64,000 nt of DNA, taken from NCBI GenBank assembly GCA_019693395.1, contig JAAMXP010001632.1, forward strand, positions 1 through 64,000. Reading direction: 5' to 3'. Shown piece by piece: positions 58,735 through 64,000 of this stretch. The notes beneath the pieces were generated by a model that saw only the letters and a program-made list of their open reading frames with translations, was not told the DNA's origin and ran no database searches. Positions within the stretch are counted from its first letter, which is position 1. Each line of letters opens with the position of its first letter. The translations under genes and the position numbers were made by a program. The DNA comes from Ettlia oleoabundans. Its lineage: Eukaryota; Chlorophyta; Chlorophyceae; Chlamydomonadales.

Positions 58735-60756
58735 CTATGCCGACAAGCCCTCCTCCTGCTTTTCTCCATGGGCTGGTGGGGCTGACGCCGCCTGCGCCTG
58801 CAGTTGTGCTGTTCTTCGGGGCAGCGCTCGCATCATCAACGCCAGCGGCGTCTGCCTCCCCTCCAGCCATCGCTGCCACTCAGGCTGGTTCATGACGTGG
58901 CGGTACCCCGCACGGCGGTACATCTGGCAGTACATAGTGGGTGGGAAGGAGGCAGTAAGCATTCAGTTCTGTGGGGACATCCAGCCACCCTACGTTGGCA
59001 CCATCTGGGGCATCCATTGCACCATGCAGCAGCCGCAGCTTGTTCCAGTGTGTTATGACGGGCTTGCAATGCAGACTGCAAGTACCTGCAGCGCCGCTGT
59101 GTTGGTGGGGTCCACGTGAAGTGCCATACTGCGGCAGCCCCACGCGATGGCGGCCTGCTCCGCCTGCGGCCATGGAAGCAGGCAGGGACAACAGCAAGCT
59201 GGTGGAGCCTTATTTGTTGCTCCCTATCTCGCCCGCCCGCGCCCCCACGCCCCACCACCCCCAAGAACGTGGCTGCACTATGGCAAGCGTGTCGTACAGG
59301 CCTTTGATTAACTAGTGATAGTGATGAAATGGCAAAGAACATGTCGCAGCAGGCTGCCCAGGGAATCAAGCCCAAGAGCAGCGGTGCAGGCTTGCCTCAT
59401 GAAGAAGCCTGAGACCGATGCCGGCCCTGCGGCTGTCGGGCGCCACCGCCACGTTTGACAGGTAAGCAATCGCGGTCCGGCGCACCTCCCTGCATGCCAG
59501 AGACGGGGTGAGGCCTTGATAGCTTGGTGGCAGCGGTGATGTGGGAGAGGGATGGTTACTGAGGCAGCTCAAACGGACAAAGGTGGGTCCAAACTTCAAT
59601 GCGGAGCCACCGCCGCACCATACAGGCACGAGAGCACTGCCACCAAGTGACAGGCGTCCAACCCGCTTCAGTTGGCACAGCACAGCCTGGCCCACCTGAC
59701 TGATCCGTTTGGCATCTGCTTGCGCTTGCGCGGTACGTGCTCCCCAAAAGTGTCCACCACAGCCACGCCCCGTAAGCCCCCAGCGGAATAGGAGCTGCCG
59801 TAGTTTTGGCGCATAGAAGGGGGGAAGACGGTGGCCACCAGCAGATTCACTAGAGGGCCCAAGTCCACTCGATCTTCCTTTTGTGATCCTGCAGCCACCA
59901 CCGAAAGGGTCCGTCCACTGCTGCTGCTGCTGCCAATGCTGCTGCCGCTGCCATTCGTGCTGCTGTCCTTACTGCCGCTTAGGTTCGGGCTAACGGACTC
60001 ATGGTTGCCCTCTGCCACCAGGCACAAGAAGTTGCCAAGCTCCTGCCGCTCCTTGCCTGCAGCACGGAGGCAACAACAGCATCGATGGGAGCAGCTGAGG
60101 GATGGAATGTGTCCTGACCCGATATATTGACTTGTCCCAAGCTTAACCAAGCATGAGGCACAACACAGGCACCACACACAGAAGGTTTCTACAGCACTTG
60201 GCAACGCAGAGATCCTCTGCTTTAGCTTGCCTGGCAAACCCACCCACCTAGCTGCATCGCCATGACTCGGTCAACCCTGAGCGCCGCAAACCAGAATGGG
60301 GCGGCACGCGGGTAGAAAGCGTAGCAGTGCAGGTCAGCTACCGCCCAGTAGTCGCTGCTCTCTGCCGGCCGCACATGGCAGGCTGCTCCCTGCGCTGCTG
60401 GCCTTGCCGACGGGCTGCTGCCAGTCAATTTCGAGGAACCATTAAAACTGCTGCTGCTGCTGCTGCTGCTGCTGTCGTTGCTGCTGCCACCCTTGCCGAT
60501 GGAGTCGATCTGGGTTGAGCCCAGTGACGGGGAACCAATGCTAGCGCTGCTGCGTTCTGGGGTGGTGGCCGAGCAGCAACGCGTGGAGAATGGACGCTGC
60601 CCTCGCAATATTCGACATTGACCTGAACCTGCATGTGTTCAACCGTGTGTTGTTGAAGTAGGTGGGATGACCGGGGCTAACGGAACACGGTTGGCAGCGG
60701 GAGCGGCAGCCACAAGAGCGCCACTCACCCGCTATTCCCACTGCCGTTCTGGACAT
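58735..60756 (-). CDS. GNAT-family N-acetyltransferase, probably plastid
   Basis: Start at 60756 gives a 28-nt first exon (MSRTAVGIA, donor GTGAGTGG) that joins in phase to an exon starting at 60628. No other ATG is available in this frame after an in-frame stop, which supports the splice. The N-terminus is Ser/Thr/Arg-rich (QRPFSTRCCSATTPERSS), a likely chloroplast transit peptide. GNAT core: HVRPAESSDYWAVADLHCYA and AAPFWFAALRVDRVMAMQL; FLCLVAEGN; AYLSNVAVAPDSRRAGIGLR with the acetyl-CoA-binding R-R-A-G-I-G loop; MALHVDPTNTAALQ; and the end YRRAGYRHVMNQPEWQRWLE. A poly-Ser/Gly insert of about 40 residues lies between the first and second core parts. Plastid GNATs acetylate lysines and protein N-termini; which applies here is unknown. 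Confidence 0.85.
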
Positions 60757-61139
60757 CTGGCCGGGAGATTGGCAGAAAATGGCAAAATCACTGATAAACG
60801 AGTCACTGAGCCGCCAGTGTTGCCGATATCGGGAGATGGCGACTTGGATATGCCGAAACCCCAGCCTTACGTCGAGCGGTGCCACCCTACTGAATGTGCC
60901 ATGCAGTAAGGCAGTTACAAGGCCGCCTTGTTTGCAAGTGGATCATCCGTTGTCTACCTGTGAGCAACCTGTACTGCAGGCCATCCAATCAGCGACAGTA
61001 AGGAGCCGCACGTGAGCAAACAGTTGCCAGTACACGCAAGGTTGCTGTTAGTACACTGCAAAGCCTCGGCCGGTGGGAGCTGGAGCTGCTATCTTCGCGG
61101 CAGAGCAAGCCCTACGACACCGCCCCCACCCTTGCAGCT
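60757..61139. promoter_or_regulatory. Divergent intergenic region, likely shared promoter
   Basis: 383 bp between GNAT (-) and the starch-binding protein (+). Short ATG-led frames exist (for example from 60779) but end quickly. No TATA box was seen. Confidence 0.35.
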
Positions 61140-63035
61140 ATGCAGCAGTATGCCCTGCAGTCTCGCCCTTTGGGGCTGCGAGGGCAAGGGCAGGCTCCCC
61201 CTGGATCGCACTCGCTGGTGAGTGGGCCTAAACATGCCCCCTGCAGCGAAACTGCTGCCCTTTTCTCGGCTCCCGCTTTGCGCCATTGCGGCTTTACAGC
61301 TTGGATGCACCGTCCAAGCCTCCTTATCCTTGCAACGCGCAGGCGGCCCCACCAGCGCCAACCCACAGCCGCTCGGTGCTGCCACTGCTGCGCCAGAGGC
61401 CTCCGGTCTTGGCTGTGGGCTTGTTCGGCAAGAATGGTACCAGCACAGCAGCCAGCAGCGCCAGGGACGCACAGGACACGCTTGTGCCGGATGGCGCGAT
61501 CAAAAGCCTCAGCCCCGAGGCACGCCGCATCTTCCGGGAGGTGAGCACCCGCCTGGCTGGCTGACTGGCTGGCTTGCCCTGCTATGTTTGTCGCAAGGCC
61601 AAAAAGTGCTGCCAGATTCCTGTGCCTGTCCATGTAGCCCATGTTTGTACTGCGGCCATTTGTACTGCAGGCGCAGGACAACATCATTGAGTTGAACAAG
61701 AGCCGGCTGCGGGCACTTGACGAGCTCAAGGCAGCGCGGCAGAAAATTGCGGAGCTGGGTGAGAGCCTGCTGCTGCAATGCTTCTGCAAACCGGCCCTGC
61801 AGCTACTGAGTCGCCTGCCGTGAGGGTGCAACACTGATGCATTATAGCAGTTAAGCTACGTGGGTCAGCTAACCTGGTTGGCTGACGAGAGTGTCCCTGA
61901 CTTCAGACACTGGGCCATGAAGCGCGCCATCCCTTCCACCCCGAAGCGCTGCTCTGGCGGTGGTTGTGCCAGCATGCTGACCTCGTCCCTGCGCTTTGGC
62001 CCTCCCCTGTTTGTGCCTCTCGCAGAGGGGAAGCTTGAACAAGCGGTTGTTGAGGCCAGCCAGGCAAACGCGCAGCTGCAACAGCTGGGCCCCAGCGGCA
62101 CCCAGGCAGCGGCAGAGGCTGCTGCTGCTGCAGCTGGGGCGGCAGCTAGGCCGCCTCCCGCATACGGCTACTCCGCTGTTCAGCAGTCCCCTCCGCCACC
62201 CCCACAGCAACAGCAGCAGCAGCAGTCGCAACCGCCGCAACAGCCGTCTCCAGCATCTGCTGGTGGCAACATCACGATTGTGTACGAGACAGGCTGGGGT
62301 GCTGCCTATGTTCATTACAACCTGGGTGAGTGTCTGCCTGCAGCGCACAAAGTGGTGAGGGTGGCAGTGTGCTACAAAGGAGAGTGCCCAACAGTAGGTG
62401 CCTTTCAGCTGTGCTGGCAGCTTACTCATCAAGCCACACATGTGTCCATGCGCACTGTGGGACTTTTGCTCGGCACCAGCCCAACAGCTATGGTCACTTT
62501 CTGAGCAACAGCTTGTGTGTGCAAATCCCGGTGCTCTGCAGACAACCAGGGCTGGACCCAGGTGCCCGGCAAGCAGATGCAGAACGGCACCCAGCAGTTC
62601 CCCGACAAGAAAGTGCTGACGCTGGTGAGCAGAGGTCTGGTTGTCTGGTCATGCAAGGCCAGATACGCGTGGGGGAGGATTGTCAGAGTAGCCATGACTG
62701 GGAGCAATTTGCCTGCTGTTTGCTGGCCGGTTCAAGCTCGCTGCGGATTTGAGCCTGCCTGGCCCGCTACTTGCCCTTCGTCTCACCCCAGTCATGTTGA
62801 AGCACCCGTCTCCCGTAACGCCCTAGTATGTCTGCCCAAACATCAATTTTCTTGCCTCAAACCTTGGTTGTTGCCGCCACCACTGCAGACCGGGCGGCGT
62901 GTGGAGTTTGTCATCAACGACGGTGGCAACGATTGGGACAAGCCCAACGCATACTCCTCGGGCTCATCCAACTACGTCATCAGTGAACCGGGCACCTATC
63001 GCATCAAACACGGCAAGGTCAACAAGCTAGCCTGA
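61140..63035 (+). CDS. Plastid coiled-coil protein with CBM25/53-like starch-binding domain
   Basis: Six exons (61140-61217, 61343-61540, 61671-61758, 62026-62325, 62542-62624, 62889-63035) join in phase to 297 residues. The N-terminus MQQYALQSRPLGLRGQGQAP and the next exon are Arg/Ser/Pro-rich without acids, like a chloroplast transit peptide; the frame upstream of this ATG is open to a TAA near 60999, so an upstream start by splicing is possible. Residues about 90-145 form a coiled coil (FREAQDNIIELNKSRLRALD, KLEQAVVEASQANAQLQQ). A Pro/Gln linker leads to a C-terminal starch-binding module: ITIVYETGWGAAYVHYNL, WTQVPGKQMQNG, VEFVINDGGNDWDKPNAY and EPGTYRIKHGKV. This is the module type found in tandem at the N-terminus of starch synthase III. 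No catalytic domain is present. Confidence 0.85.
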
Positions 63036-64000
63036 GAAGAGATCCGAACACGACCAAACCTCCCCCGCCGTAATCAAAGAGGCGCAAGCACGCCCCAGAG
63101 CGCAGTGATGTTGCCCCTTGCAAATCGGCACCCTGCCCTGCTGTTTTTGGACTGTTGATGCATTGTTTCCCGCCTTGTATGAGCTCCCTAACTGAGCTCC
63201 AAACTTTGCCCGCGTGGTATTGAACGACGATTGATTCTTGGGCTCGGCCCCTATCTGGGCGGGGGCGCTTCACCAGCAGAATGCATTGTATTGCCAGCAG
63301 CCAGTCGCTGCACGTTGTGTGCAGCACTGGTTGCCTCGCACTGAGTAAGCGTGGATACAAAGGCATGTAACTGGGCCATCATCCCATACTTGCCGTGCTC
63401 TGCCTAGCTCAACAAAGCCTGGACGCTTATGTTGTTGCACGTGCCTGTTGCAAGTAGACATGTGTGGCTGGTAAGGCATTTAACCAGTGAGCATGGCTGC
63501 CGATGAGAATGCGGTGGACCTCATGTTCGCTGCGAGGTTTTGGTAAAGCAGAAACTAGCTCTTGAAAGAGCAGGAACCCTGGAATGATGGGCATTTCTTG
63601 GCAGGGCAAGAACAGCAGACCAATGCCAACCGTGATATACAATAGCGATACAGCAATTTGTGCATGATGAGTTGTGCCAAACTATTTTCTGGCTCGAATG
63701 AATGTTTAGCCACAACCTCAATAGAACGATCAACTCGAAAAATCTATGGACAAGAGAGGCACATTCAAAATAGATCAGCACAATCTTGGCCATACAAAAC
63801 AGACTTGAAACATAGTTCCTCATTGTAACTTTCATTCTTCTCCGTTTGCTCAAAGGAGCAAAGAAAAGCGATGGGCTGCGCGCAAATGTGGGTATAAATT
63901 GGCTACCCGCGCATCCTCCTTGTGGGCGCACGAACTCAGCAAGACGCCGATGCCAGTCAAGCCGATGCAATGTAAATATTGAAACCACGTAGGCAGCATG
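63036..64000. other. 3' flank and AT-rich intergenic sequence
   Basis: Contains the 3' UTR of the starch-binding protein gene (a TGTAA pentamer lies at 63366-63370) and then clearly more AT-rich DNA from about 63640. A minus-strand open frame of 155 codons (63521-63988) begins with GTG, not ATG, and has no recognisable motif, so it is not called. Confidence 0.5.

Noticed and set aside
63521..63988. 155-codon open frame on the minus strand
   Set aside because: It starts with GTG, has no ATG near the 5' end, no splice or domain support and lies in AT-rich intergenic DNA.

Overview
This window is nuclear DNA from a unicellular green alga, most likely a trebouxiophyte. The genes are GC-rich and dense. 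Nearly all are split by many short GT-AG introns (roughly 70-350 bp), and the proteins carry alanine-, glutamine- and serine-rich tracts. Several gene families are typical of plants and algae, such as EXECUTER, SGR2-type DDHD phospholipase and VIP5/RTF1. The genus is inference. Stop codons TAA, TAG and TGA all end recognisable genes, so the standard code applies.

Layout, left to right: aspartyl aminopeptidase (+, 5' end outside the window); unknown gene (-); BTB/POZ protein (+); MATE transporter (-); secreted N-glycosylated-looking unknown (+); DDHD phospholipase (-); adenosine/N6-methyl-AMP deaminase-like enzyme (+); unknown gene with a basic N-terminus (-); RTF1 subunit of the Paf1 complex (-); alpha/beta hydrolase with UIM-like tail motifs (+); small Lys-rich nuclear protein (-); 2-oxoglutarate/Fe(II) oxygenase (+); RS protein with two S1 modules (-); ZW10 tethering factor (+); MYND-finger gene interrupted by in-frame stops (+); a selenocysteine tRNA and a degenerate copy (-); EXECUTER-type singlet-oxygen sensor (+); GNAT acetyltransferase (-); plastid-type coiled-coil protein with a CBM25/53-like starch-binding domain (+).

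Strands alternate almost strictly, giving divergent pairs with short shared promoters (45 to about 600 bp) and convergent pairs with short shared 3' regions (down to 83 bp). There is no operon, phage, insertion sequence or CRISPR array. The genes do not form one pathway, although several proteins appear plastid-targeted (MATE, EXECUTER, GNAT, starch-binding protein). The most notable items are the tRNA-Sec locus with its decayed tandem copy, the stop-riddled MYND gene beside it, the hydrolase-UIM protein, the duplicated S1 module and the small coiled-coil/starch-binding protein. Two assembly gaps (runs of N) are present.
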